Source: Cylindrospermum sp. FACHB-282
GTDB taxonomy: Bacteria; Cyanobacteriota; Cyanobacteriia; Cyanobacteriales; Nostocaceae
DNA: 64,000 nt
Assembly (NCBI RefSeq): GCF_014697195.1
Contig: NZ_JACJRJ010000015.1
Span: 57,700 to 121,699 of the forward strand
Reading direction: 5' to 3'
A program made the position numbers and the translations under genes. Shown here in pieces: positions 46,301 through 54,925 of the stretch (the stretch's first letter is position 1; every line of letters begins with the position of its first letter). The notes under the pieces are model-generated. The model worked only from the letters and a program-made list of their open reading frames with translations, did not search any database and had not been told where the DNA came from.

Positions 46301-47554
46301 ATGAATATCACTGTATACATTGAATCAAAGCGAAATACCAACAAGAGAATTCCGGCAGAAATCCGAGAACGCTGGAATAACCGCATTCTTCAACGCTCTT
46401 TACACTTGATGGGTACTGCGGGAGCTATCCAATATCTTGCAGATTATGGTCGGGGAATTGCTCTACCTAAAGTTGTTAACCTAGCAATATGCGCCGAGTC
46501 AGAAGGATACCCAGACATGGCTTTAGGGTTTTGGAATAAAGCATTTGAGCTAGAAACAGGAGAAAAAACTACTTCCCCCATAACTTCAACTCACTCTGAT
46601 GCAACAACCACAAAAACTCAGAAAACCCTGACTCTTGTAAAAGATTTACCACCTCATTTGCAGCCAGGACACATTGTTACCATGCAGCCGGTAGATGCAT
46701 CAAGCCGCACCTACTACATTAACTCACCCGACTATTGGGGACAGCCGAAACGCGATGGTAATAGGTTAATTGTCATTGCTACCAAAAAACAGATTTATTA
46801 CCAGTCACGCTCCACGAGAATTAAAGAGCAACCCTCAATTGAAATCAACCAAGCATTATTAGAAGCTGCAACCCAATTAGGATCTTTTGTACTGGATGGC
46901 GAATTGTACTACCGCTCAGTCACTCTCAGCGAACATCGTACAGGTTCTCAAGCAGCCACCGTCAATATAGCCGCAGGAGCAGCAAATATTCCCCCAACGC
47001 CCGTTTATGCCATATTTAAGAGTTTGTGGTTTTCAGGAAAAGACTTGACAACCGTCACAGAGGCAGAAAGAATTGCAGCGGGCGAAGAAATTGGCAAATG
47101 CTTGCAAGCAGATTTTTTTGAGGTAGTCCCTACAGCCCGTACCAGCCAGGAAAAAGCCGAACTGGCATCTAAACAGCAGTTGGAAGCTAGAGAAGGGGAA
47201 ATTTGGCTACTCAAAAACTGTACTTATATAGGCGGCAAAGATACCCGAACATTGGCAATTGTGCGGACAAAGTATTGCGTCGAATTAGACTTGGTAATTA
47301 CTGGCTTAACCTCCAAAAATGACCCCAGCCGACCTTTTAGCGCCATCATGGTAGCCCAAGAAAAGGAAGGGAAGTTAGTACCAATGGGGTTAGTGGGAAC
47401 GGGCTTTACACAGCAAGATATGCTAGAAATAGTCCGTCGCCATGGAGCCAACCCCGGAGGCGTGAAAATTACGGTGCGAACACAAGGACTAACAGAAAGC
47501 GGCAAATTATGGCATGGGCGATATGTCGGGTTCTGTGAGGAAAATGAACCGTAA
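46301..47554 (+). CDS. ATP-dependent DNA ligase-like protein with extra N-terminal domain
   Basis: 417 residues. Nucleotidyltransferase motifs in order: motif I PKRDGNR with the adenylated Lys150, Ia YYQSRSTR, III FVLDGELYY (199-202), IIIa-like FKSLWFSGKDL, IV EGEIWLL (298-301), V region TKYCVELDLVITGL (about 322-335), and an OB-like end with MGLVGTGF and KLWHGRYVGF. The first ~115 residues are an unrecognised helical domain. It likely seals nicks, but the motif V lysines are atypical, so activity is inferred. A bidirectional stem-loop follows. Confidence 0.75.
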   Translation: MNITVYIESKRNTNKRIPAEIRERWNNRILQRSLHLMGTAGAIQYLADYGRGIALPKVVNLAICAESEGYPDMALGFWNKAFELETGEKTTSPITSTHSDATTTKTQKTLTLVKDLPPHLQPGHIVTMQPVDASSRTYYINSPDYWGQPKRDGNRLIVIATKKQIYYQSRSTRIKEQPSIEINQALLEAATQLGSFVLDGELYYRSVTLSEHRTGSQAATVNIAAGAANIPPTPVYAIFKSLWFSGKDLTTVTEAERIAAGEEIGKCLQADFFEVVPTARTSQEKAELASKQQLEAREGEIWLLKNCTYIGGKDTRTLAIVRTKYCVELDLVITGLTSKNDPSRPFSAIMVAQEKEGKLVPMGLVGTGFTQQDMLEIVRRHGANPGGVKITVRTQGLTESGKLWHGRYVGFCEENEP

Positions 47555-47557
47555 ACA

Positions 47558-47617
47558 ATTAAAAATTAACAATTAAAACCTGTTTTTTATTTAATTTTTT
47601 AATTGTTAATTTTTAAT
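47558..47617. terminator. Bidirectional terminator between ligase-like and SIR2-like genes
   Basis: A perfect 21-bp inverted repeat: 47,558-47,578 pairs with 47,597-47,617, AT-only arms around ACAATT/AATTGT. It lies 3 bases from each of two convergent stop codons, with T/A runs on both sides. Confidence 0.8.
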
Positions 47618-47620
47618 CAT

Positions 47621-48772
47621 TTAAGCAGTCCTTTTATATGCAATTACCTGCTCAATCCAGTCTGTAAAGCCCCCAGAATAAGCAAATACATTATCAACAT
47701 CTATAAAATTTATATACTTAAAACAATTCCGCAGCTTTTGAACTAAATAATCCTCATTTGTGTAATCTATATAAAAAATATACTTGCCATGGACATCTCG
47801 TAAATCTTCGGCAAATTGTCTAATTAGAAAGCTCAATAAAGCATCTTCTTCAGAAAGGCTATACCCCACAATTACTAAAACACGACTTTCATGGAGAAGG
47901 CGAACTGCTTTGGGAAACACCGAAGAAAAATAATGATTAGTATAATTCTGCTCTTTTGATGGCATCATCAGTTCTGGTGGCTTCAGCTTAATCTCTTCAA
48001 ATGAGCGTTGGCGGTAATCTAAATGATAATTGTTTTGATTATTTATAATTTCAAAACCGCCATTTATCTTGAGAATATTATCAATTGCCCAATGATCATG
48101 AATAACATTCTTATTTTTACGACCACAAATTAGATTAGGAGTTATGCCCCGGTAGGTATTTCTTAGGACACATTCGGAATCGATAACATTATCTAAAATC
48201 GTCTCGATTACATAATCGTAGTTAGTTGATATAAAATCAACATGAACCCCAGTGGAAAAACCAAAAGATTCTTTTTGTTGGGTTCTTAACCATTTAAAGA
48301 ACTTTAGGATATTCTCCTGCTGTTCAGTTATTTGTGTCGGCAAGGGAAAACAACCTCTTTGGTCATCAAAATAATTAATTGATGTAATTTGTTCAAATCT
48401 CTTCTGTGTCAGCGCTTTGAGTTCGTCAAGTGCAATATTAATACTATTTTCATCCATATAACGTGTTCTAATGCCAGGATACTTAAGCTGCATATTTAAT
48501 TGATAAACTAACTCCTTAAACTTCTCAGGAGACGTATCTTGAATGCTTGAATAACCAGGCTGTGTCAATAAATCTTTAATTTCTGATGGAGAATTTTGGA
48601 TAAATTCTTTCGGAAAAGTAAAAAGGTCATTGCCCGTAGGAGAGTTGATATCCCAACTTTTTGAAAAGCCTGCCCCAACAAAAAATGTGATATTTGTCAG
48701 TATGTCTTTGCCTGTATCAGCAGATTTCGTGACGACTTCATAAAAAGCTTTGGCAGGATTTTTTGACTTCAT
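47621..48772 (-). CDS. SIR2-like (NADase-family) defence-type protein
   Basis: 383 residues with no obvious signal peptide. The SIR2_2 fold shows TFFVGAGFSKSWD (33-37 GAGFS), DFISTNYDYVIE with the catalytic Asn184, and VLVIVGYSLSEEDALL at the C-terminal part. Such proteins deplete NAD+ on phage infection in several defence systems. The segment that usually holds the catalytic His (KLHG-like) reads ILKINGGFE, so the His may be replaced by Asn237; a nearby HDHW could substitute. Stand-alone gene. Confidence 0.82.
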   Translation of the reverse strand: MKSKNPAKAFYEVVTKSADTGKDILTNITFFVGAGFSKSWDINSPTGNDLFTFPKEFIQNSPSEIKDLLTQPGYSSIQDTSPEKFKELVYQLNMQLKYPGIRTRYMDENSINIALDELKALTQKRFEQITSINYFDDQRGCFPLPTQITEQQENILKFFKWLRTQQKESFGFSTGVHVDFISTNYDYVIETILDNVIDSECVLRNTYRGITPNLICGRKNKNVIHDHWAIDNILKINGGFEIINNQNNYHLDYRQRSFEEIKLKPPELMMPSKEQNYTNHYFSSVFPKAVRLLHESRVLVIVGYSLSEEDALLSFLIRQFAEDLRDVHGKYIFYIDYTNEDYLVQKLRNCFKYINFIDVDNVFAYSGGFTDWIEQVIAYKRTA

Positions 48773-49357
48773 TAGCGGATATCTCTTGATTTACTGAAAA
48801 CTAGCGGCAAAAATGCACCACATTTTCAGTGTATCAAAAAATACTTTCTGTTGGCTGTTAAAGCCAAATGCAATCCCATCCCCTCCGGCACGTACTCCTA
48901 TGCTGACCGCAAATGCGAGCTACAGCATGGGCTTTTTATCTAAGGAAATATTGCTCAGAAAAAGTTGAGAAGGTGGGTAGAAGCACTACTGGCGAACCCC
49001 AAACCATGGCTCTGGGTTCAGTTTCGGCACCTTTAAATAAAGACAGAAAGGTTTTGGCAATTTGGCATCACAAATTTCTCTATTGCAGTTTTAATGGGAT
49101 ATCAAGAGGGATAACGGGATAGTAAAAAAGTTAAACGAGGAATGGTTTGCCCCCATGCCTCTGTACTCCCACCCCATCGCCAGTTGTTGACAGAGTGCTG
49201 TAGAACTGCCCTAATTTGGGTGAAAGAGTCAACTCGCAGCCCTCAGTCACCGCTTCGCTACAACTGGCCATAAATGCGACAGAAAAACCATAGTGCTTGA
49301 TGAGTCTATCCACTGGTTAGATTTGACTAACAAATTTAAGTTGTTTGTCATTACTTC
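48773..49357. other. 585-base gap without a supported gene
   Basis: An ORF at 48,913-49,122 (69 residues) exists, but its composition is not protein-like and it has no ribosome site. Other fragments such as PSGTYSYADRKCELQHGLFI suggest decayed coding sequence or an old insertion. No repeat ends or hairpins that define an element were found. Confidence 0.35.
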
Positions 49358-49738
49358 TTACTCCCCTAGCACTTTCGATATTAATTTGTCCGCTTCCAAT
49401 TCCTGATAAGTTAAGTGAATGATAGCTGCAAAGTCCGCCAAAGCGCACTGATGGCAGGCAAAACCCAAGGCATCCAGCAACATTAAGGTGGTGACACCCT
49501 TTGTTGCTAAAGACGCTACAAAATTTGAAACACCCTCAGCACTGGTATCTATGGGCAATGTCCCAAGCAGGCAACGGAGACAATCAACTGATGCAGTCAT
49601 GCCATCTAAATCTTGGGTGTCTGTTGCTAGTTGAACAATACCCACCATGATTTGATTCGCGGTGATGCCCTCTTTCATTAGAGAGATAAATAACGATGCC
49701 AGATAATCAGGGGTGTTTTGGTCAAGTTTGATATTCAT
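49358..49738 (-). CDS. Hypothetical helical protein
   Basis: 126 residues, all-helical by composition with spaced Cys residues (DCLRCLLGT, GFACHQCALA). It has no signal peptide. The regular N-terminus MNIKLDQNTPDYLASLFISLMKEG and good coding structure support a real gene. No domain recognised. The upstream sequence on the minus strand (49,740-49,900) holds no neighbour on the same strand, so it is probably monocistronic. Confidence 0.5.
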   Translation of the reverse strand: MNIKLDQNTPDYLASLFISLMKEGITANQIMVGIVQLATDTQDLDGMTASVDCLRCLLGTLPIDTSAEGVSNFVASLATKGVTTLMLLDALGFACHQCALADFAAIIHLTYQELEADKLISKVLGE

Positions 49739-50022
49739 GATGTTTTAGTTCTTTGGTGTAACAATAGACGCCCTGTTTTTTGTATTTCCGGACACTTTTC
49801 GACAATTATTTTAGATTTAGTTACATCTGGCGAATTGTTACCAATTTTGTCAGTGTGCTTCTCTTGCCTGGGGGGCGCTAGCGAAGAGAAGCCGATTGAC
49901 AGTTAAACACTGTAAAACCTACCGCTGCCGCGAGAATCGTTTTTGATATTCACAAAAAGTTCTGAATGCATTTTCTAAGTAGAATTTTCGACACACTGTA
50001 TATTTACTTAAATAATTAATAA

Positions 50023-50247
50023 TCACTCTAATACTTGGATATCTAAGCAAAGAATTCTATTTGTGACAATTGCCCCTGTTTTGGTATCAGTATCGATTCT
50101 GAGTTCAGCGTCAGGAGCAGCTTCAAATAAAAGTTGTTCTCCTGGAAACACTACTTGCTCGAAGCGCCAATTAGCAATGTTTGAGATGCAAGCAATTTGA
50201 ATTTTACTAGTTGTGTTTTTGTAGAAACAAAGAATTTGGTTATTCAT
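50023..50247 (-). CDS. DUF1830 protein
   Basis: 74 residues. CFYKNTTSKIQIACISNI, then NWRFEQVVFPGEQLLFEAAPDAELRI, matches the cyanobacteria-specific DUF1830 pattern (a C-Y-x-N start and a VVFPGxxLLFEA core). The function of the family is unknown. It follows the 50,266-50,574 gene by 18 bases on the same strand, so the two are probably co-transcribed. Confidence 0.78.
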   Translation of the reverse strand: MNNQILCFYKNTTSKIQIACISNIANWRFEQVVFPGEQLLFEAAPDAELRIDTDTKTGAIVTNRILCLDIQVLE

Positions 50248-50265
50248 CTGCTAAGTTTAAGAGTC

Positions 50266-50574
50266 TCAAATTTTAGGTGAACTGGCTGAGGTAGTAAAGT
50301 CAGAGATAGAACTTGTGAGAGCCGAACATTCTTTGTGACTAAGATGGCAATTTTCGTAAGATTCATTTAAGAAACAAATAAGTGCTAAACTTGCAGACTC
50401 CAGTTTTACCCTTTTCCTCGCTGCCCTAACAGCCTGATACAGTCCAGGATAAATATGGTTATTGCTAATTCCTATTTGCTCATCTGGCATCCAACACTTA
50501 AATGCGTAACCTTCAGATAATGGTATTAATTCAATCACCCATCCATGATATGTATTTTTCTCTTTCATCCACAA
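50266..50574 (-). CDS. Small cyanobacterial protein of unknown function
   Basis: 102 residues; an alternative start two codons later (MKEKNTYHGW) may be used. It contains YHGWVIELIPLSEGYAFKCWMPDE, then an amphipathic helical region RKRVKLESASLALICFLNESYENCHLSHKEC. It resembles short cyanobacterial proteins with a fixed pattern of acidic and aromatic residues, but no function is known to me. It lies directly downstream of an 11-base direct repeat and upstream of DUF1830. Confidence 0.6.
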   Translation of the reverse strand: MWMKEKNTYHGWVIELIPLSEGYAFKCWMPDEQIGISNNHIYPGLYQAVRAARKRVKLESASLALICFLNESYENCHLSHKECSALTSSISDFTTSASSPKI

Positions 50575-50658
50575 TTCCCCTTCTTATTGAGTGATTGAAA
50601 TTTTTAGCTTTATCACATCCGAATAAGAGCATATAACCTATATATGCAATAGCCGTGT

Positions 50659-50680
50659 AGAATTTGTGCAGAATTTGTGC
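50659..50680. promoter_or_regulatory. Two tandem 11-bp direct repeats
   Basis: AGAATTTGTGC AGAATTTGTGC, exact copies side by side, then AGAAAA. The 11-bp spacing equals one DNA turn, as in direct-repeat sites of OmpR/PhoB-type regulators. It lies between the response-regulator gene and the 50,266-50,574 gene. Confidence 0.55.
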
Positions 50681-50730
50681 AGAAAAAAATACTGGACAAA
50701 ATTATAACTTTGTCCAAAGGGAAGTTATTC

Positions 50731-51423
50731 CTATTTGAGGCGATAGCCCAGCCCATGAACTGTTTCAATAAAATCTTCTGGCGCACCTAAAACTCTAAGC
50801 TTTTGCCTCAAACATCTAATATGAGACCTAACAGTTTCTTCTACTGGAGAGTCGTCTACTGACCAAACCTGCTCAATAATGCTAGAACGGCTCAACACTC
50901 TTCTGCCATTAGCAACCAGTAATTCCAAAATTGTATATTCTTTCGGGGTTAATGACAGAGGGTAGCTATCGTAAGTAGCCTCGTAGGTACTTGGATTTAA
51001 GTACAGTTTTCCCCAAGACAAACTCATTGAGGTTGCAGAACTACCGCGTCTAAGTAAAGCACGTATCCGAGCCATTAACTCTTCTAAGTCAAATGGCTTT
51101 GCTACATAATCATCTGCTCCTGCATCTAACCCAGCTATCTTGTCGGCTACAGTATCACGGGCTGTTAACATTAGCACGGGTGCGCCGGAGTTTCGATATG
51201 CTGGATTGCTGGCGCTAGTGGTACGTAAGCGTTGACAAAACCTTATACCATCTAGTTTAGGCAGTGTCACATCCAGCACCACTAAGTCATACTTCATTGA
51301 CTCTGCTGAGTTCCAAGCGGCTTCACCGTTCTTGGCAACATCTACTACATACTGGCGTCTGCTTAAAGCTTCTGTCAGTACCTCCGCTAGTTGAGTATCA
51401 TCTTCAACCACAAGAATTCGCAT
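50731..51423 (-). CDS. OmpR-family response regulator
   Basis: 230 residues. Receiver with LVVEDDTQLAEVL, phosphoacceptor Asp in DLVVLDVTLPKLDG and Lys in YVAKPFDLEEL. The C-terminal winged helix has LTPKEYTILELL and VRSHIRCLRQKL (recognition helix). It is divergent from a histidine kinase at 51,558 across 134 bases, likely its partner. The linkage suggests a two-component system controlling neighbouring small genes. Signal unknown. Confidence 0.93.
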   Translation of the reverse strand: MRILVVEDDTQLAEVLTEALSRRQYVVDVAKNGEAAWNSAESMKYDLVVLDVTLPKLDGIRFCQRLRTTSASNPAYRNSGAPVLMLTARDTVADKIAGLDAGADDYVAKPFDLEELMARIRALLRRGSSATSMSLSWGKLYLNPSTYEATYDSYPLSLTPKEYTILELLVANGRRVLSRSSIIEQVWSVDDSPVEETVRSHIRCLRQKLRVLGAPEDFIETVHGLGYRLK

Positions 51424-51557
51424 AATTTATTCCTTGTTCCCTTGGGAAAAACCTGCGGAATATCGGCTTAACTTTATCACCTATGCAGTGCGACTGTATA
51501 GAATAGGCAGTGATAAAACAAGCTCTTGTTTCACAAACTTTATTAAGAAGGTGTTTT

Positions 51558-52976
51558 ATGAAATGGTCTCTCCAAGGAAAATGGATTGCTGGAGGGTTTG
51601 GTTTAACTCTGTTGCTTATTGGATTAATCACCTTCGCTTCATTTAAGAACACAAATGAAATCGAACAGGGGGCTTATAGGGTACAGAGAACTTACCAAAC
51701 TCTTAATACTTTGTCAAACTTTTTTGCGGCAATGACGGTTGTAGAATCGACGCGGCGAGGGTCAATATTTTTGGGGAGTAAACAAGATTTAAACCGTTAT
51801 CCAAGTGAAGTTATCAATATGCAGTCTGAACTGATGCTGTTAAAAAAGCAGATACATCTTAGTTTGAGTCAGCAACAGCGATTTGCCCGGTTGAATTCAT
51901 TGGTAAATCAAAGATTAGCTCTTCTCAAGCAATCAATAGAACTTTATGAAAAAGATAAAACAGCATTACAGGTGCAAACTAATATTACCGAACGCAGCGT
52001 TAAACTTCGAGAAGAAATTCTATCTGTGATGGCAGATATTAAAGCTGAAGAACAACGTTACTTGCTGAATTCACTTGAGGAATCTGAAAACAGTATTCGC
52101 TTAAGAATATTGATGGAAATAGTCGGGATAATTTTAAGTATTCTAGTAATTTGTAGTTTATGCGTTGTCCTAGATCGTCAATGGGTAAAACGTAAGCATA
52201 TTGAGTCTTTAGAATTCTCTCTGTCTAAAGAAAAAGAAATTGGGGAATTAAAACTTCAGTTGTTTTCGATGATTTCTCATGAATTTCGTACACCTTTAAG
52301 TGTAATTTTACTTTCATCTCAGTTATTGGGGGAAATTCTTGGAGAATTAGTGGATGAGAAGCAATTAAAAAATCTCTACCGCATTCAATCTTCTGCCAAA
52401 TTAATGAATCATCTGTTAACAGATATATTGACTTTAACTAGAGCCGAAGCAGGTAAGCTAGATTACAAACCTCAATTGATCAATGTAGAAAATTTCTGTT
52501 TAAATTTGGTGGAAGATTTACAGCTTTTTGGGACAATACCACATCTGATAGAATTTATGAATAATGGTCAGTGTTTCCGTGCAAATTTAGATGAAAAACT
52601 GCTGTATTCTATCCTCAGTAATTTGCTTTTAAATGCTATTAAATATTCATCTGCTGGAGGTAAGATATATTTGATTTTAAATTCTGAGCCAGAAGTTTTA
52701 GTTTTTCAGGTGATAGATAAAGGAATAGGCATTCCACCAGCAGAACAGCAAAAAATTTATGAGCCTTTCTATCGATGTCAAAATATTGATAATATCGTTG
52801 GTACTGGGCTGGGTTTAGCAGTTGTTAAAAAAAGTGTGGAACGGCATCAAGGAGAAATTTTTGTAGAAAGTGAAGTAGGTTGTGGAACAACGTTTACTCT
52901 AAATTTTAGAGGATGCCTGAGTAGAGCGCATTCTGTATCTAATTCAGCAATCAAGGTTTTGAGAGTTGTCATTTAG
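51558..52976 (+). CDS. Transmembrane histidine kinase with CHASE3-like sensor
   Basis: 472 residues from ATG 51,558; a GTG 48 bases earlier is less likely because AAGAAGG sits before the ATG. Two membrane helices (about residues 12-28 and 185-205) flank a helical extracytoplasmic sensor (FFAAMTVVESTRRGSIFLGS), the CHASE3-type pattern. The H-box is MISHEFRTPLSV; N-, G1- (DKGIGIP) and G2-boxes (GTGLGLAVV) follow. Probably phosphorylates the divergent OmpR-type regulator. Confidence 0.9.
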   Translation: MKWSLQGKWIAGGFGLTLLLIGLITFASFKNTNEIEQGAYRVQRTYQTLNTLSNFFAAMTVVESTRRGSIFLGSKQDLNRYPSEVINMQSELMLLKKQIHLSLSQQQRFARLNSLVNQRLALLKQSIELYEKDKTALQVQTNITERSVKLREEILSVMADIKAEEQRYLLNSLEESENSIRLRILMEIVGIILSILVICSLCVVLDRQWVKRKHIESLEFSLSKEKEIGELKLQLFSMISHEFRTPLSVILLSSQLLGEILGELVDEKQLKNLYRIQSSAKLMNHLLTDILTLTRAEAGKLDYKPQLINVENFCLNLVEDLQLFGTIPHLIEFMNNGQCFRANLDEKLLYSILSNLLLNAIKYSSAGGKIYLILNSEPEVLVFQVIDKGIGIPPAEQQKIYEPFYRCQNIDNIVGTGLGLAVVKKSVERHQGEIFVESEVGCGTTFTLNFRGCLSRAHSVSNSAIKVLRVVI

Positions 52977-53716
52977 TCAGAACGGTAGGCGACGCGGAGA
53001 CTTTGAACTAGAATTACTAGAGATGCGATCGCCATTAACCCACCCCAAAACCAGTAAGGTAATAGCAAATAACGCTGCATTTGCGCTGTATCTGAGAGTC
53101 CCAGAGGCCCAGCACTGTAGCTAAATAGATAATCTAGTTGATGGTAAGTACTCACACAAGCTTGCACACCCAGAAATTGAATAGCAAACCCCTGTACCCA
53201 ACGGGGAGTTCTCAAGGCGATTCCCAGGATAATTAAACCTAGCAGAGGAATGGCTACAAATCCAAAGGCAGAACGCACCCAAATTAATGTTGACAGTAGC
53301 AAAAAACCCCCTAGAAGTTTCAAACTCAGGGAGGCTGCTGTAAAACTGCGGGAAGCTAACAGCAAAAATGTCCCGGCAACTGGGGGCCCCATCGGCCCAG
53401 CTGCTGCAACTAACCCCGGGCCAATTGGCCCCAATGATGTTTGGATCGTATAAGTTGCTACGCCGGAGCCATTGCCAAAAATCTCTAATTTCTGAAAGTT
53501 TCCCCCCAACATCAGAGCCATCAAGCCGTGACCCATTTCGTGAAACCAAGTTGCTAGGATAGTGAATGGGTATAAAATGTAATCGCCTGCTGGTAATTGC
53601 CACAAAATAGTCGTGGTGAAAGCAGCTGCTATCAGCCAAGTTAGTCCCATACGTTCAACTTCTGGCGGGGCTTCTTTGGCGAGCAAGGGTTGAAAATGTT
53701 TTCCTGGTTCCCTCAT
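52973..53716 (-). CDS. M50-family metalloprotease
   Basis: 247 residues. Zinc motif WFHEMGHGLMALM (HExxH with two conserved His/Glu) in the first part, plus about five hydrophobic helices. The LDG/NPDG motif that forms the second zinc ligand in site-2 proteases is not obvious. It may be a relative of cyanobacterial M50 proteins. Membrane substrate unknown. It ends 4 bases inside the end of the kinase gene on the other strand. An in-frame later start would remove ~18 residues before the first helix. Confidence 0.8.
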   Translation of the reverse strand: MREPGKHFQPLLAKEAPPEVERMGLTWLIAAAFTTTILWQLPAGDYILYPFTILATWFHEMGHGLMALMLGGNFQKLEIFGNGSGVATYTIQTSLGPIGPGLVAAAGPMGPPVAGTFLLLASRSFTAASLSLKLLGGFLLLSTLIWVRSAFGFVAIPLLGLIILGIALRTPRWVQGFAIQFLGVQACVSTYHQLDYLFSYSAGPLGLSDTAQMQRYLLLPYWFWGGLMAIASLVILVQSLRVAYRSD

Positions 53717-53949
53717 GATGTCACTTTCCTTGAAGTAATTACCGCAACTGCCTTGGTGCTATTTCATCCATCCTAATCGACTTTTAATCACAGTGCAGTT
53801 AGTCAGCAATAGGAAGAATTGCCCCTAGGCGTGACGACGGAAAACTACAGTCAACCGCCGCCCGTCCAAAGTCCAACTTTCTACGTTAGAAACAGCAATC
53901 CGGGGTGTAATCGCGCTCTAGGTAAGTCTCACCCTTGAGTCAGCATCAA

Positions 53950-54828
53950 CTAAGAAAGTTGAAAGAGGAATGTTACCATATCTCCTTTACCTAGACTGAT
54001 GCGATCGCCTGGACGCAAGCGGTGTCTGTTCCCCGGTAATAGCGGCAAATTATTAATATAAGTGCCGTTGGAACTACCCACATCTTCTATATAGTGAGCA
54101 TCGCCCTCAACGCGAATATCTGCATGAATCCGCGAGACAATTTCTGAATTGGGAAATCCTGAAACATCTATATCAGGGGGAATTCGGTCATTGGGCTTGC
54201 CGATATGAATCACAGAAAGATTTTGCGGTAATTCAATTTCTCGGTCGCTTTGGACGTGGAATAACCGCGCCATCACTTGCTGCAATTGCGTTCTTGCAGC
54301 ATTTAGGGTGGATGCTTCTGCTGGTGTTATTGTTTCTGTTTCTGGTTCCGGTTCCGGTACTGGTTCTGGTTCCGGTACTGGTGCTGGTACTGGTGCTGGT
54401 TCCGGTTCAGCAGCTGCCATTGGTACTGGTTCCGGTGCTGGTGCTGGTACTGGTGGAGTCGGAATTCCCTGCCCAGTGGCTAGGGGTGCAACAGCAATGG
54501 TTGGCATTTCTGGTGCTGGTGCTGGTGCAACTGCCATTGCTGTGGGTGGTAAGCTTGAAGTAGCGGCAGGGGCGATGGGTTCTACAAGATTGAAAAGTGG
54601 CTCAGGGGAAACTAAGGGCGGTATTTCTACGGCGATGTCGGGAGCAACGGTTGCAGCGACGACATTTGAGTGTAGGTTATAGCCACACTGACCACAGAAA
54701 GCAGCATCTGCCTGCACAGTTGCCCCACAGCTGGGGCAGTTAGTGGTAGCTGGTAAAGGCGTGTAGCAAGCTTCACACTGAACAGCGCCGTCTGGGTTGG
54801 GATGATTGCAATTAGGGCAGACGATCAT
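53950..54828 (-). CDS. Zinc-ribbon and FHA-domain protein
   Basis: 292 residues from the ATG at 54,828 (MIVCPNCNHPNPDG); an upstream ATG at 54,873 would add 15 residues not seen in homologues I recall. Two zinc ribbons (CPNC...CEAC and CPSC...CGQCG) are followed by a long Pro/Ala/Glu/Val-rich linker (about residues 85-185) and an FHA domain with IHIGKPNDRIPPDI, SRIHADI and DVGSSNGTYINN. FHA domains bind phosphothreonine, so a role in Ser/Thr-kinase signalling is inferred. Partner kinase not seen. Confidence 0.88.
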   Translation of the reverse strand: MIVCPNCNHPNPDGAVQCEACYTPLPATTNCPSCGATVQADAAFCGQCGYNLHSNVVAATVAPDIAVEIPPLVSPEPLFNLVEPIAPAATSSLPPTAMAVAPAPAPEMPTIAVAPLATGQGIPTPPVPAPAPEPVPMAAAEPEPAPVPAPVPEPEPVPEPEPETETITPAEASTLNAARTQLQQVMARLFHVQSDREIELPQNLSVIHIGKPNDRIPPDIDVSGFPNSEIVSRIHADIRVEGDAHYIEDVGSSNGTYINNLPLLPGNRHRLRPGDRISLGKGDMVTFLFQLS

Positions 54829-54925
54829 GGATTTAAGCCTTTGTTCAAGATCATCGTAAAATAGTACTGGCAAGCAGCGGAGCGATTCTAGGTTTCGATT
54901 CTAACAATTACTGCTGATGAGAGAT

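Noticed and set aside
48913..49122. 69-residue ORF after the SIR2-like gene
   Set aside because: No ribosome site, no recognisable domain and composition unlike the flanking genes; the region looks like decayed sequence.
54294..54682. Long repetitive ORFs on the plus strand (Val/Leu-rich or Gly/Ser-rich)
   Set aside because: They are antisense readings of the Pro/Ala/Glu-rich linker of the zinc-ribbon/FHA gene, with low complexity and no start signals.
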